Shown in pieces: positions 13,298 through 25,312 of a DNA stretch of 64,000 nt; position 1 is the stretch's first letter; the number at the start of each line of letters is the position of its first letter. The position numbers and the translations under genes were made by a program. The notes beneath the pieces are model-generated. The model was not told where the DNA came from. It was given only the letters and a program-made list of their open reading frames with translations, and did not search any database. The stretch comes from Cruorifilaria tuberocauda (Eukaryota; Nematoda; Chromadorea; Rhabditida; Onchocercidae): the NCBI GenBank assembly GCA_013365365.1, contig JABVXU010000185.1:38035-102034 (forward strand), in the 5' to 3' direction.

Positions 13298-14785
13298 TAA
13301 AAGTGATAAGTGATAACGAAAAGTAATAGTGATAATTTCAGTGTTAATGACAAATCAAACGTTGAAAATGAAGTAAAGTGATAAGAGAAATGATTACAGC
13401 GATGCTATGAATCAGAGAGAATTGATAATAAAGTGAGAAAAATGACTTCAACAGTTAAAGTGAGCGTTAGGTGAGAAATAGCAAAGTTCATCAAATGAGA
13501 AAGCAAATATCCATCTTTATTAGCAACTTATATGCTTCCTGGTTCATGTGTTATCATAACAGAACTATTTTAATTCATTTCCCATTTTTATAATACCATT
13601 TATAATAAGTATATTTTAACTCCGTTTTACATTCTTTCCAATTGAGGGCAAATGATAACTACGGCCTAATACTTCAGTGTTGGGGTTTGGGATACGTGTA
13701 AAATGAAATGTTTTCTTGGATTGTTTTTGGAAGAGATTGCCAAATGAATTGCTCTCTTTGTAACTGTCACTCTTTGAAGCTTGAACTTGAAGAAAGTGCT
13801 ATTATTCATTATGCATTATCCGAGTTACTAGTTATGTAAACTAATAATTCTCTTAATTACCATATTACCACATCTTTTTCTCTTCTATCATTGTATTTAG
13901 TGGATTTTCGAACTAGGCTGAATTGAGATTCGATCAGTGAAGGTTGAATTTGGTGGGAAATTTTCTTCTGGACGAATTCGCACTGAATTTGTGTGATTGT
14001 AGCACAAATTAAGTGAAATAACAGGTTTATTTTTGCAAAGCAGCGATTGTAATTGAAATTTGTGGAAACTCTGAGCTCTACCACTGCCATCATCGGCTTT
14101 TATAGATATAATTTGTGTAGGGGAGAATTACAAAGGATATGTTGTGAGGTGATTTACGAAGTTGGGATACTTGGATATGATAAGCATTACTATCTGAAAC
14201 AAAGACAGTCGGTTGGAAATGCGAATTATCTGAGAGAAAATCCAAATGCATAAATGGGAAAATAGAAGAATTTATGTAGTAAGGATATCCGGGGTGAGTG
14301 CCAATGAAAATGTTCTACATTTCAGATAATCATTCAAAAATATTCATAATCAGAAATTAGTTTCGAGAAATCTCCCGATATTATATGTATGTGATTAAGA
14401 TTAATTAACAATTGCTAGCTATATATTATGATTAGATATGTTAATACTTTGAGTATCAATGGTATCACAGGTACCTGAGACTCCTGAAAAACACATAATG
14501 CTGAAGGATACAAAAGTGGAAAATTCCGCAGAAACGCTATGACATAAAATTATTCACATGACTGCAGTAATTTGTATAATTGACATTTATGCTAAATTGT
14601 ATATCGACGTTAGCCTCAAATTTCCGTAGCCTTTTTACTATTTGTTTACTTTATGCCAATTAGTTAAGCACGGAATCCAAAATTTATTGTTTTTACCGTT
14701 TTTACTGTATTTTCTTAAATTTCAGTTATTCAGCTTTTTTCAGAGCAATTTTATTTTAGAATTTTGAAAGATGAAAAGATGATTG
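13298..14785. other. intergenic, nothing recognised
   Basis: 3' flank of the small membrane-protein gene. Overlapping open frames on both strands around 13860-14250 show no splice context or recognisable motif and look like chance. Confidence 0.5.
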
Positions 14786-14877
14786 TTATGAAGTAGAATT
14801 CGAACTCATACTAGAACCCAGTCATGCGGGAGATGTAACATCTGAGCCTGGGCCTTGGACCGCCTGGCCCTCCCTGC
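14786..14877 (-). pseudogene. decayed tRNA-Leu-like relic (CAG-type anticodon loop)
   Basis: On the minus strand GGGCCAGGCGGTCCAAGG resembles the D-arm/A-box of a leucine tRNA. It is followed by an anticodon-stem-like CCCAG, a loop with CTCAG, an intron-like insert, CTGGG, a variable-arm-like stretch and a B-box-like GTTCGAATTC. The acceptor ends (TCCCTGC on the plus strand at 14871-14877 versus the 3' side near 14786) do not pair, and the T-stem is only partly paired, so it should not be functional. It could instead be the head of a tRNA-derived SINE. It sits under 200 bases from the intact tRNA-Leu gene, in the opposite orientation. Confidence 0.45.
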
Positions 14878-15063
14878 CCATACCTTACAATCCACTTCGG
14901 AACTTGTTTCAAAATCTACCGATAAGTTTCTCCAAGTGATTCTCCAAGGTCAAGGGACCTTTCACCTTTCCTATGGATGGCACACTGACTGATAGAAGGA
15001 GGTGTTTCTCTTAATCCTGACTGATAACAGATGGTGAGACATAAAAAACCACTATGCTCCGCT

Positions 15064-15196
15064 GCACGGATGGCCGAGTGGTCTAAGGCGCCAGACTCAA
15101 GCAATAAGGGCTTCGCACGAGTTCAGAGTGCGGTACGATTTACATGGGTGTTCTGGTATCGTTATCGATGCGTGGGTTCGAATCCCACTCCGTGCA
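15064..15196 (+). tRNA. tRNA-Leu(CAA) with a 49-base intron
   Basis: Acceptor stem GCACGGA (15064-15070) pairs exactly with TCCGTGC (15189-15195), with discriminator A at 15196. The D-arm carries the A box (TGGCCGAGTGG). The anticodon stem CCAGA (15091-15095) pairs with TCTGG (15152-15156). The loop is CT-CAA-G plus T after removal of the intron at 15102-15150, inserted one base 3' of the anticodon as is usual. A long variable arm with an ATCG/CGAT stem marks a class II tRNA. T-stem GTGGG (15172-15176) pairs with CCCAC (15184-15188) around TTCGAAT. It reads UUG leucine codons. Confidence 0.95.
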
Positions 15197-15202
15197 AAAC
15201 GC

Positions 15203-15217
15203 TTTTTGCCCTTTTTT
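15203..15217 (+). terminator. RNA polymerase III T-run terminator
   Basis: TTTTT at 15203-15207, then TTTTTT at 15212-15217, seven bases or more past the tRNA 3' end; the expected terminator for the tRNA-Leu gene. Confidence 0.8.
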
Positions 15218-15387
15218 CTTTTAAATTGTATTTATTGTTTTTTAAGTAATTTCAATTTTCAAAAATTATTCGTTCTACGGTGCAATAACTAATGATAAAA
15301 TGGAACTCCATTCAGAAATAGCCTGAAATGCTAACAATTAGACATGGAAGAAACTGGAAAACTAAGTGAAAATTTAAAAATTCCTTT

Positions 15388-15440
15388 TAAAAAAAAATTT
15401 TTTTTAATTTAAAAAAAAAATTTTAAAAAAAAATTTAAAA
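15388..15440. repeat. A/T homopolymer tract
   Basis: Alternating runs of A and T, partly palindromic, with no other base content for about 50 bp. Low-complexity DNA between the tRNA and the cysteine-rich gene. The rest of 15218-15881 shows nothing recognisable. Confidence 0.8.
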
Positions 15441-15881
15441 ATTGATATGAACATTGAAATTGAAATAATAATGTGAGTAGGAATGATACTTTTCGAACAA
15501 AATTACTTTACTTTTAATATCATTAAGTGAAAATTTGTCTGCTAAGAGTTTGCCGATTTGCTTGCGTGTATTAAACGAAAAGGTAGCTTACTTTGCCATT
15601 TGATATGATAAGATGATAAGATCATTTTTCTTTTCATCCAAAAAAATTCAAATTTTCAGAAATGAATTTTGATGTGAGACTAAAATGCAAGATTTGACAA
15701 GACATTGAAAAAATGCTTTATTAAGAAAGGCAGTATGACTGCATAAATTTCTTGCGAGTATCATCAATCCATACATGCAAACTTCTCACGTAATAATACG
15801 TTATCCAAAAATGATTTAAAAAAAATGAACTGAGGAATTTCAGATTTGCAAAATAATTTTGTCATATCATAAACTGATTAA

Positions 15882-18800
15882 TTATCTCCACTTCTTGCAA
15901 CACTGCTGTCGATTAACACCATATTTTGTTAGTAAACAGGTCACATAACCAGATGGACATTTACATTGATCAGCTCTTGATGAACCAGCTGGACAACTGA
16001 TAACCTGAGGTTCAGATAAAGAAGTGCGACGATAATATGGTGGTGATCGCAGAAGAAACGTTTTGAAGAGTGAAGGGTTCATGGAATTACCAGAAGTCGA
16101 TGGCGCTGTTTCATAAATTTCTGATTCTTCTATTTGTGATTGATGAATAGGACTAGTAGTACCGGTATTAACTGGAGATTGAGCACAACTTTCCTGACAT
16201 GTATAGGAACAGGACAACCGACATTGCTGTTCCGGTTGATCTGAAAAAGGTAATATTTAATAAGAAATTTTTTTTCTGCTCTATTAATTAGCAATAATAA
16301 ATAAAATATAATACGAAGGGTGAGAAGAAATTGGCAAAAGTTTAAAAAAATCAAAAGTTTGGATTGTACTGTAATGCGATGTGAATTTAAATTTGAATGG
16401 TTAGACTGTTTTTGTGATTGGGACAAACCTGTTTATATAAAAACTTTCAATTTTAATCTTTAAATATGGAAAAAAGTAAATAAATAAAAAAGGAATTATA
16501 CTTTGTCCAACACACTGTTGCATGCATGTTTCTTGGCACAAATTCATACAATCCGGTGATTGTTGGATCGATTGTGGTAAACTAATTGAGATTTCATGAG
16601 GTAGCAAATCAGCTTTGGTAGATGCAGTTGGTTCCTGAGTGGTACCACTGATATATTCGCCCTCGCCACTACTTTGTCCCTGATTCTCGGTACAGTGTAA
16701 CTCACATGCTGGCATACAAATAGGTATGCAAATGGTCGCTGCACCACTGTATTGCTGAGGTCGGATGATGAGTGATGTTTGATTAGCTTGAATGAAATTT
16801 TGGTAAGATGATGGCGAGTACGGGGTTGGTTTCGGGTAATAAATACCATTTGGTTGTTCCGTTTGTCCCGTATATGACGGGATTCCGGGAGTTCTTTGTT
16901 CAATACACTGACTTTCACAGGATGGCATGCAAAGATGAATGCAAACGGTGTTATCGTTGTCAGAATATTGTTGCACGGCCGGTTCATTTTGCTCTGATGG
17001 ATAGTAGAAAGCAGTCTGCAAAGAAAATAGATGATATTTCAATTGGAATTTTGGAATCTTGCTAAAATTTGTATAAAAGAAGAAAAGAAATTGCAAAAGG
17101 GAACCTGCCTGACTTTGTACGACAGGTATAGGAGAATTGTGTTGTGGTACCACAGGTACCGGAGTGGATCTCTGAATGCACTGAGGTTCACACGTGGGCA
17201 TGCAAACATTTAAACACAATCCACCTGCGCTTTGCTGTCCACTATCTACCTCATGGATCAATGGCTCATTCTGATAAGTTGCAGGTGCATATCCTCTTGG
17301 CTGCTGTTGGACCGTTTGTGCGCTGCTGCAAATTTTAACTCTCAATTAACTGATGGGGAGAATAAGTGACAAACCAAGATTGCAAGGGAAGCTTTGTAAC
17401 GTACGTCAAAACGTCGATCGCATAGAAAATAATATGCATTTTATCAAAAGAAATGAAAAAGGAATGTAAGAGAAGTAGCTTTTTATCCAAAGATATTTCC
17501 ATCTATCTAATTCAGCAGTTAGAAGTTTGAATTTTTCGAAAGTTAAATGCTATAAAACAAACCATGAATTCCGGCATGATTGTTGACACGTGTTCTGTTG
17601 ATTTTGTATGCAACTTTGGAAGCAGTTTGCAGCGCAAGGTGCTGCGTCGAGTTGTTGTTGTTGCTGATAGATTGGTTGTCGGTACTGTGATAGCAACGGA
17701 TGTCGGTACCTTAGTGGCAACGGTTGCCGGTACCTTAGTGGCAACGGTTGCCGGTAGACCGAACCGGACGCTTGATAACAGCCACAACTAATGGAAATGC
17801 AAACGCAACGTCTTGCTCGGGTACGTAATTGTCCCTAGAAGTGGAATCATTTTCAGAATCATTCAAAAGTTTTCTTTGAAAGTATCGCTTAATTCGTTTT
17901 CTCAAAAAGTTTTGCGAAAATTTTCAATTCTTTCTTCCTTAAAATTCTGATAATTCATTTTAATTCAAATTTAGCAAGTACTTTTTGAGATAAAAATTAA
18001 CGAATAGATTAAAATTTTTTTAATTATAAAAGCTTTATATTAGATTTGAATCATTCCTTTGAAATTATAACATTCTTCACTTTTACTCTTACTGTTTAGT
18101 TTCAACAACCTGTATCATTCTTTCACATTTCTAATAAATCATTGCTTATTCTTTCGAGATCAACAAAATCTTTCAAATTAGCTTATCAACGCTTTCTTAT
18201 TCAGCGCCGAACAATTTCATTCTGTAAATCACAGATTTCATTCATTACTAAAAAAATATTTAGCAAATTGTTTGTTTAATTTCCTCCTCTCTCTTTTTTG
18301 CTCTTTTTTTCATTCATTAATCTTCAGGTCTTATTTACCCAAATGAACTAAGATATTTTTTTATATAATTTCAATTGTCTTTAATGTACTCAATTACCTA
18401 GCAGTACTTTTGTTTATTTAGTTTACAGGTAAATTTCTAGCCTACTTATTCACTTACTTGATGATGAATAACCTGCCATTTCGATGTAATTTTTTAACTT
18501 TATTACTATACTTTCCACATGGAGACACTTGTTTTTTTTGCAAAAATAAGAATCGAATTTGCAGATTTTCATTCCAAAACAATCAAGTTTTTGAATATTA
18601 ATAAATTTGTATTGCAAATGAATGAAGAGAGATAAATTTAATCATTTGAGGATAATTAATATCTGATAATGTCAGTTGATTATACTATTAAGAAAGACGG
18701 AACGATTTCCAATTTTTAATGTGATTGTCTTTTTTCCCCAATAGACTTCGAGAAATTTCAAAAAATTTTGAAATTTATTTTTTAATTTTCTTTATCTTTA

Positions 18801-20638
18801 AAATGAATTCAAGTTTGAAATGCCTTTTCTTTCGGGTAAAATTTATAAGAAAAAATACAAAAATTTTATTTTCAGTTAATTATTGCCTGAAATTCGTTAT
18901 ATTTCCTTCTAAATTAGAATTAATTTTTCATTTGATAAGGAGAACAAGTACAAACCTTTTTTAATTATTCGAGAAATGAATTTTGATGCAAAAGGATCAA
19001 ACATCTGTTTAATGTTGGATCGGTTGGCAATATTCAAGCAATAAAAAGTCATAAAGTAAACAAAATCTGAATAATGACTGTTTATGAATTGGAATGAATA
19101 GAGTAAAAGATTTAAACATGAATAGATGGACAAAAGCTGAAAAAGAACGATAAGAATGATAACTGTACAGGACAGTTTCTATTTTTTGTTTTTCAGAATT
19201 TCTATTAATTTTTTCTCCTTCCTTATTTAAAGCTACAAGCAATTAATTCATAAATGTTAAATTCACTAATTTATGTCATTTACTTATTATTCATGGAAAA
19301 TAGTTATAACTGAATAATTTTTATTTTTCATGGCGAAAAAGCGGCGTGCAAATATTATCAGTATTTACTATAACTTGAAAAATTAAGATAAATTCATTGG
19401 CTAACAAATCTCAAATAGTATTAGTATTGATGTTGAAAGATAAGAAAATTCATTGATTATTTGAAGACACATGAATTTTTTTGTCTATCACATAATTACT
19501 CATCACTGAGCATAAAACAGGTTTTAAATTAATTACTGGAGAATTTCAATGCAAACAACAACATGTTTTCGCTGTGCAACTCTTTAAAGTAAACAAAATG
19601 CTAAATAGATCAACGGAGTATGATGCTTTTATGCATGAGCATATACATGAGTAATGGGGAAATTTTATCTATTATTTCTGTAAAGTGATTGCAAATGTTA
19701 TCGTAACTGAATTTAATAAAGTAATGATGTATCGAATTCATACTTTGTTCTTGGCTGTAAATGAGAAATCAGCCGTTTCGATTTACATAAAGCATGAGTA
19801 GTGATAATAATACTCAATAATAATGATAATCTTTTTGCTAACGATTAAATGTGCAGCAGTCATGGAATAATAATTATGCGACATTAGATACTATTTTGGA
19901 CTTGCAATCGACAAAATATTACTTTACCACAAAAGGAATGGACTATTAAATAATCATTCAACCTTTACATCTCTTTCAAAATTATCTTAATTACTGAAAT
20001 AAGGATTAATTGTCATTCATTATAACTTGATCAGAATTTTAGAAACATACTGACTGGGATATTTTATACTAGTTCCCTGGCAGTCGAAATTGTTATTTGC
20101 ATTTGAATGAGTTGAGCAATATGCTTAATTATTAATTATTTTGATATCGTTCTTTTGCCAAATAATATAATAAGGAAGTTCATCGTCTAAGGAAATTGAA
20201 GAGTCCGACTATATATTCTTTCAATTATAGATTCTATGTTACTTTAGCAGAAAAAGTAAACCTTGATTATAATGGTTATAATATCAGTCAAATCATTTTG
20301 CCAAACAAGTCGAGATTTTATTTCTTACTATCTGTTGAGCTTGAAAAAATTAGCTTTGATTTTAATTTTGATTTTTTTGGAGGAAAAGGTGGAAGAATCA
20401 GGTAGCTGTAACCATGATTTTCAGGAAAAATGTAATAAGAAAAATCAAACTGTTGATTATAAATAATCTATTTGGTCCGTTACACTTGTAGTTGCCTATC
20501 ATCACTTCTTCAATAACATAAATTAGGATTTTCAGAGTAATAAAAAATTATGGGAAGAAAACATACCTGAAGTGAATGAATAATTTCGGGAAAAAGCAAT
20601 GAAGCAATTAATAAAGCACTACTTAAAAACTTCGACAT
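15882..20638 (-). CDS. secreted cysteine-rich repeat protein
   Basis: Five minus-strand exons: 20638-20567, 17834-17563, 17325 to about 17105, about 16993 to 16502, 16240-15882 (stop). Exon 1 encodes a signal peptide (MSKFLSSALLIASLLFPEII). The mature part of about 450 residues carries a short YRQPLPLR tandem repeat, a Gln run, then at least five C-x3-C-x3-C-x3-C blocks (such as CLNVCMPTCEPQC, CIHLCMPSCESQC, CIPICMPACELHC), separated by Pro/Gln/Ser-rich linkers. It ends in a different module with paired cysteines (CKCPSG...QQCCKKW). The exon 3/4 junction is ambiguous: CAG|GTTCCC to acceptor 16993, or GTC|GTACAA to acceptor 17015; both keep frame and give 471 or 473 residues. Regular cysteine spacing and a signal peptide suggest an extracellular disulphide-rich structural or host-interface protein. 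The family is not recognised. Intron 1 is 2.7 kb and holds nothing else visible. Confidence 0.8.
17705..17752 (-). repeat. 24-bp exact tandem repeat, two copies, in the cysteine-rich gene
   Basis: GGTACCTTAGTGGCAACGGT and the next four bases occur twice back to back, with a diverged third copy before (17681 on). In frame they encode YRQPLPLR-type octapeptide repeats, so the array can change length without breaking the frame. Confidence 0.85.
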
Positions 20639-20744
20639 TTTTTCGCCGTTGTCACCAATAATGTTTCAACAGATCAGTTGAATCTCAAAATCTGCGCTAT
20701 TTGATGGTTGAAGAACATCAGGAAGTTTTTTCGTCTCCCTTGCC

Positions 20745-20752
20745 TTTATATA
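20745..20752 (-). promoter_or_regulatory. TATA box of the cysteine-rich secreted protein gene
   Basis: Minus strand reads CACAATATATAAAGGCAAGG, a strong TATA element about 107 bases before the ATG at 20638, in a locally GC-richer segment (about 20690-20900). It would place transcription start some 75 bases before the ATG and fits a highly expressed, stage- or tissue-specific gene. Confidence 0.55.
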
Positions 20753-20969
20753 TTGTGCCGGGTTGCGGCTGTATGTTCAGCTTATTATCCAATCTATCTA
20801 CCTATCCGGTTTCAGGAGGTGGTACACCGGAGATCTTCAATGGCACTAACTTTCCTCATAATCTTTCTTTGCCTCGTCTTCCTCTCTCTCTTCTACAAGC
20901 TTTTACTCCTGGACAAATACTTTTTCAAAGTATTTGATTTTTCAGGAAACTTTGATGTGACACTCTGAC

Positions 20970-23420
20970 ACATAGTTGGCTGATTGACAAACAAACTTAT
21001 AGACTCTGCAAAGTATGCAAATAAATGCGACCATAATGTCGTAAACCAATTTTGATTTCAATTATTAACATAAATGAAATGATAAGTTGCAAAGTAATTC
21101 AGCGATGAGTAGAAAGTTAACGAGGAATTTAGAATACTGCAAAATTCTAGAAAAATTAAAATATTTATAAAAAAAAAAAAATCAATAAGATTTATTCACT
21201 TGCGAAATTTCTACTCTCTTTTCTTTAAAAAAGAAAAAAGTTGAGTGAACTGATAAGATATTATTAGCTACCCAAAAAAATCAATAATTAAATTAATAAT
21301 AAACTTTGAATAATTTTATCAGTTAACTTTGTTTTTTAATAAAAATTCGCTTTTTTCTCCTTCCAGTATTGTTCTGGCTCAAAAATCCAAAAATCAAACT
21401 TTCTCCGCCATCACTGCTCTTCTTTTACGTGCATTTCTACGTGTTTTTTCAGGCTGAATGAAATTTGTTTTTAAAAAATAATTGAAAAAGAATTCCGGTT
21501 TTCATTTTACCTATTTTTAATCCCATTCCTGCCTGCTTTCATCTCTTCTCTTCTCGTCAATATTAATTTAACAATTCCAACTTTCACCCAATCAATTCTT
21601 ACTTGACATTTCTATTGTAACGATAATATTTGCTTTGCTAATAAAATTTTTGCTTCAGTAGTAAATGTATTTTTATCCTTAGGAATTTTTTTAAAAAATG
21701 AATTAGTATTTGTTTGCGATCAGCTAGTTTGTTAGTTTGTTAGTTCATTTAATTTACTTAAAGAATGTCGAATAAATGCTAATAATAAGCTTACAAAATG
21801 TAAAAACTTGCTTTCGACCTGTTCCACCCTTTTTTCTTCTTCTCTTTCTTTATTTTAAATAACGATTAATTTACCGATATGTTTGCAATTTTTATAAAAA
21901 AAGAAAAGAAGTAAAAGATAAAAATAAAGCAAAATTAAAGTATTAACCTACTAAAAGGATATTTATTAAGATTGAATTATCCATTACCATTAAGCTTCAT
22001 AGTTTGTTAATCTTGTCGATGGTCTGATATTTGATAATATTGTAGAAAAAGAAGCAAGAAGGGGAATTGAGAGAATAATTAGATTGGATAATTAGTTCAA
22101 GACTATACTGGTAATTTAAACAGTAAAATTACTTTATAAAGTTAATTTGAATTAAAATAAAATGAAACATCAATTTGCTGGTAGTTATAATGCATTCGTG
22201 AATTGTTATGTTTTTAAGGTCATATATTTCTTTTATTAAAAAAGGTGAGAAGGAAAAAAAAGATAAATAGTTTTGAAGTGGATTTTGAAATTTGTAATTA
22301 ATCTTTATGCAGAAATATGAAATTGCATAAAAATATATAATCTTGAATTTAAGTCAGAGAATAATTGCTATTAAGCAGTTACTTCCTACCACCCACACAG
22401 TTTTCATTTTTCAGTAATTTTGAAACTTGCTATTTTACTTTAAGTTAAAAGGAATAGCAATTCTTTGGTAATAACTATAATTATAATAGAATAAGTACAA
22501 AAAAGTCAAATTGAGGTAATAATTCGATGGAAGTGAATAAAACAGAAATACGTGAGTGAAAAATCTCCAATCTAAAAACAATTAATCGTGAAACAAAAAA
22601 GGGAGAAAAATTACATCAGCAAGTCTTTTGTTTCTTTTCATGAGAGCCGTCAGAAAGTGTGGAGTTACTGAAACAACGAATTTAAAATTTCATTTTCAAT
22701 TTTTTGCTTTTTTTTCCATTTCATGAATAGAATAATAGAATATGCCATATTCAAAGTTTTTTTTCAGTTTTTTCATCGCTTTCTTACTCATCTTTGAAAT
22801 TTTGTCTTGACAATATCCGAGCTTGTAGAAATCTTTCAATGAGATTTTCTCGATCTTTTTCCTTTCTTTGAAAATTGCTTGCAGTTATTTTTTCAAAGTC
22901 TTAAATGATCTTATCATAATCATTTTATTCAGCAACGCAATTAAATAATTTACAATTACTCATCAAATCCATTTGGAATAGCTAAACCTCTGTGAATTAC
23001 CAAAATAAAATAAGTCTTAAGTGCTATTTGTCATAGCTTATACAACAAACGGTGCCAGGAAGAGACATGGCAATTAAGGATACCTTTTTCTCTTCTCTCC
23101 AATCATAGTAATTTGAAAACCTTTCAACTTTCTGAAGTCAAATGAGAATTGTCTTTTACTGAAATAACGAATTAATCGATTTAAATTTGAAGAAAAAAAG
23201 TTTGGATTTATTTTGTTAAAATGGATAAGAAATGAATAAAATTTTACAAAAGAATGAAGAATTAATTGCAGTGATAACTTTCAATAACCAATTTAAATTT
23301 CATTATATTTCAAAAAACATAAGGATTTACGTAAGGATAATAATGCGCAAAGACGTACCTTTTATTTACTGTTGATAACAAAAAAGTTCAAATAAACAGC
23401 AATTATGGTTTAAAGTTGTT
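20970..23420. other. intergenic, nothing recognised
   Basis: AT-rich DNA between the divergent cysteine-rich gene and the secreted dismutase gene. Contains homopolymer runs (about 21170) and a short palindromic A/T run near 21220, but no coding or RNA signal I can support. Confidence 0.5.
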
Positions 23421-23424
23421 GAAT

Positions 23425-23502
23425 TGCGTGTACATGCGTGTGTGCGTGCATGTGTGGTCTGTATGTTTGTGTGCGTGTGCGGGTAGTGCGTGTTATGTGC
23501 GG
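23425..23502. repeat. GT-rich microsatellite-like tract
   Basis: About 80 bases of mostly alternating purine-pyrimidine (GCGTGTACATGCGTGTGTGC and similar), unlike the AT-rich surroundings. It lies about 350 bases before the secreted dismutase start and could adopt Z-DNA. Confidence 0.75.
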
Positions 23503-23835
23503 AAAACGATTGATGATGATATTTAGTAGGAATTCAATCGAAATGAACCGGTTCAATCATCGCCAGTTACTCAACGATGACTGTTCTATTTTCCATTCCG
23601 TCTCATGTGAATAGGCTTATTATTAAATTCTTAAATATTAAACGCCTATTCTCTCCTAATTCATTATTATAAAAACTGTTTTCAAAAAATACTATCACAC
23701 AAAATAATATAAGTCAACGACGTGTTATGCTTATCATACTGAATCATGATTCGTTAATTTCTGATGCTTAGCTTATATACCAATCATATAATTAGAGTTA
23801 TTCGGTATTGAATGCTTATTCAATGCCGTTAACAA

Positions 23836-23842
23836 GTTTCAG
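23836..23842 (+). promoter_or_regulatory. candidate spliced-leader acceptor of the secreted dismutase gene
   Basis: GTTTCAG ends at 23842 and the ATG begins at 23846, leaving a three-base leader. Such short leaders are a hallmark of trans-spliced nematode messages. Confidence 0.55.
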
Positions 23843-23845
23843 ATA

Positions 23846-25312
23846 ATGCAATCATTTGTTATCATGCCGTACATAATTTCTATCATATGTGCTAGTATGA
23901 TGTGTGTTGCACGTCAAAGCAGTTTTGAAGTATGTGAATTTTTGCATAATTATGTGGAAACAAAACAAAAAATGGAAGATGGAAAAGAATAAGTTAAGTT
24001 TTTAACCCAAGCATAAGTAATGAGTCATTTCTTTCATCAGCTTATATTGCATTCCTTTGTTTTGTATTAAATTGTAAAATTTTCAGCCAAACATGCATAG
24101 CAATGTAAAAAAGATGAAAGCGGTAGCAGTATTGCGCAGTGATACTGCCAATGGCGTCATTTACTTTCAACAAGTAAATTCATTTTAAAATACAGAAATT
24201 TAAGTTAATGTTTTCTATTTTGAAATGACTCACGCAATTTTTATACGTTTTCCTCGTCTTGTTTCTGTCATCTTCGGTCTACAATTATCGTAGCATGCTT
24301 AGCATAGATGTATAGACGACAGTTAATACGTGTTTACGTGAACAGTAACTTTCTGATTGCGCTTTTAATCCATGTTGATGGATGAATCCTAATCCGTTCA
24401 TACATGTTAGCAACCGATAATTGATATCACCTTTGAGCAATGATAGACAACGCTTTTCCGATTTCATTCTTCAATACGTGATATGCGTGCTTAGTATGTT
24501 GTTACATTTTTTAATGTTTAGTTCGGCAATCAAAAATTCAAAAAGACTTCTGCTTCTGAATGTGTGAATTGATAATTTCCAAAATCGTTTCAATTTAACA
24601 GGATGATAAAAGTTTGCCAACAATAATTAGCGGTGAAATTAATGGTTTAACACCTGGTTTGCACGGTTTTCATGTTCATGAATTTGGCGACAGAACGAAC
24701 AGTTGCATATCTGCCGGAGGACATTACAATCCCTTCGGGCACACTCATGGGAGTCCATTTGTTAGTTTCATTCATATCAGAAGAAACAGTTTACCAGTTA
24801 TATCAATTGGAAATTTTATTTAATTATCGTTTAATTCATTTCTTTAAGGTCTTATTCAAATAATTTTCAAAAGGAAATGTTAAGCTTTGAATGTTTTTAA
24901 TACAATCAATGATTTGAGGGATGAAAAAAAATTGGAAAGCTTTGAATGTAATAATTTTACTAGGAATTTATTCCACTTTCAGGACAAAATTAGACATGTC
25001 GGTGATCTTGGAAACATTGAAGCTGGGAATGATGGTATTGCTCGTGTTCATATTGTCAGTAATCAGACAACGGTATGTAAAGAAATAGTTTCAAGCTTAT
25101 TTCAAATATGTTTTATAGTTTCCTACATTTTCTTAAATTTATACTTTTAGTTATCAGGTCCAACTTCAATAATTGGACGCTCACTTGTCGTGCATGCCAT
25201 GGCGGATGATATGGGTAGAGGAGTTGGAGACAAAAGGCAAGAAAGTTTGAAAACTGGTAACGCTGGTAGACGTATTGCGTGCGCTCTTATTGGCATTGCT
25301 GCTCCAACTTGA
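23846..25312 (+). CDS. sod-4: extracellular Cu/Zn superoxide dismutase
   Basis: Exons 23846-23929, 24087-24173, 24602-24760, 24983-25072 and 25151-25312, all joined in phase 0, give 193 residues. Exon 1 encodes a hydrophobic signal peptide. The enzyme part has every family residue: copper ligands H81, H83 (FHVHEFGD), H98 and H155; zinc ligands H98, H106, H115 and D118; disulphide C92-C184; catalytic Arg 181 in the NAGRR segment. It converts superoxide to peroxide and oxygen outside the cell; secreted filarial dismutases are thought to blunt host oxidative attack. It faces the cytosolic gene tail to tail. Intron 2 (24174-24601) is locally less AT-rich but shows no gene. Confidence 0.95.

Noticed and set aside
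16401..17345. Reading of the cysteine-rich gene as one 314-residue open frame
   Set aside because: It reads through clear intron sequence (17104-17016 and beyond 16502). The multi-exon model restores a signal peptide and the C-terminal module.
20701..20968. Plus-strand frames upstream of the cysteine-rich gene
   Set aside because: They overlap the TATA-containing promoter of the minus-strand gene and have no homology or splice context.
24285..24467. 60-codon minus-strand frame in intron 2 of the secreted dismutase gene
   Set aside because: No acceptor or donor logic and no recognised motif; probably intron sequence of slightly higher GC content.
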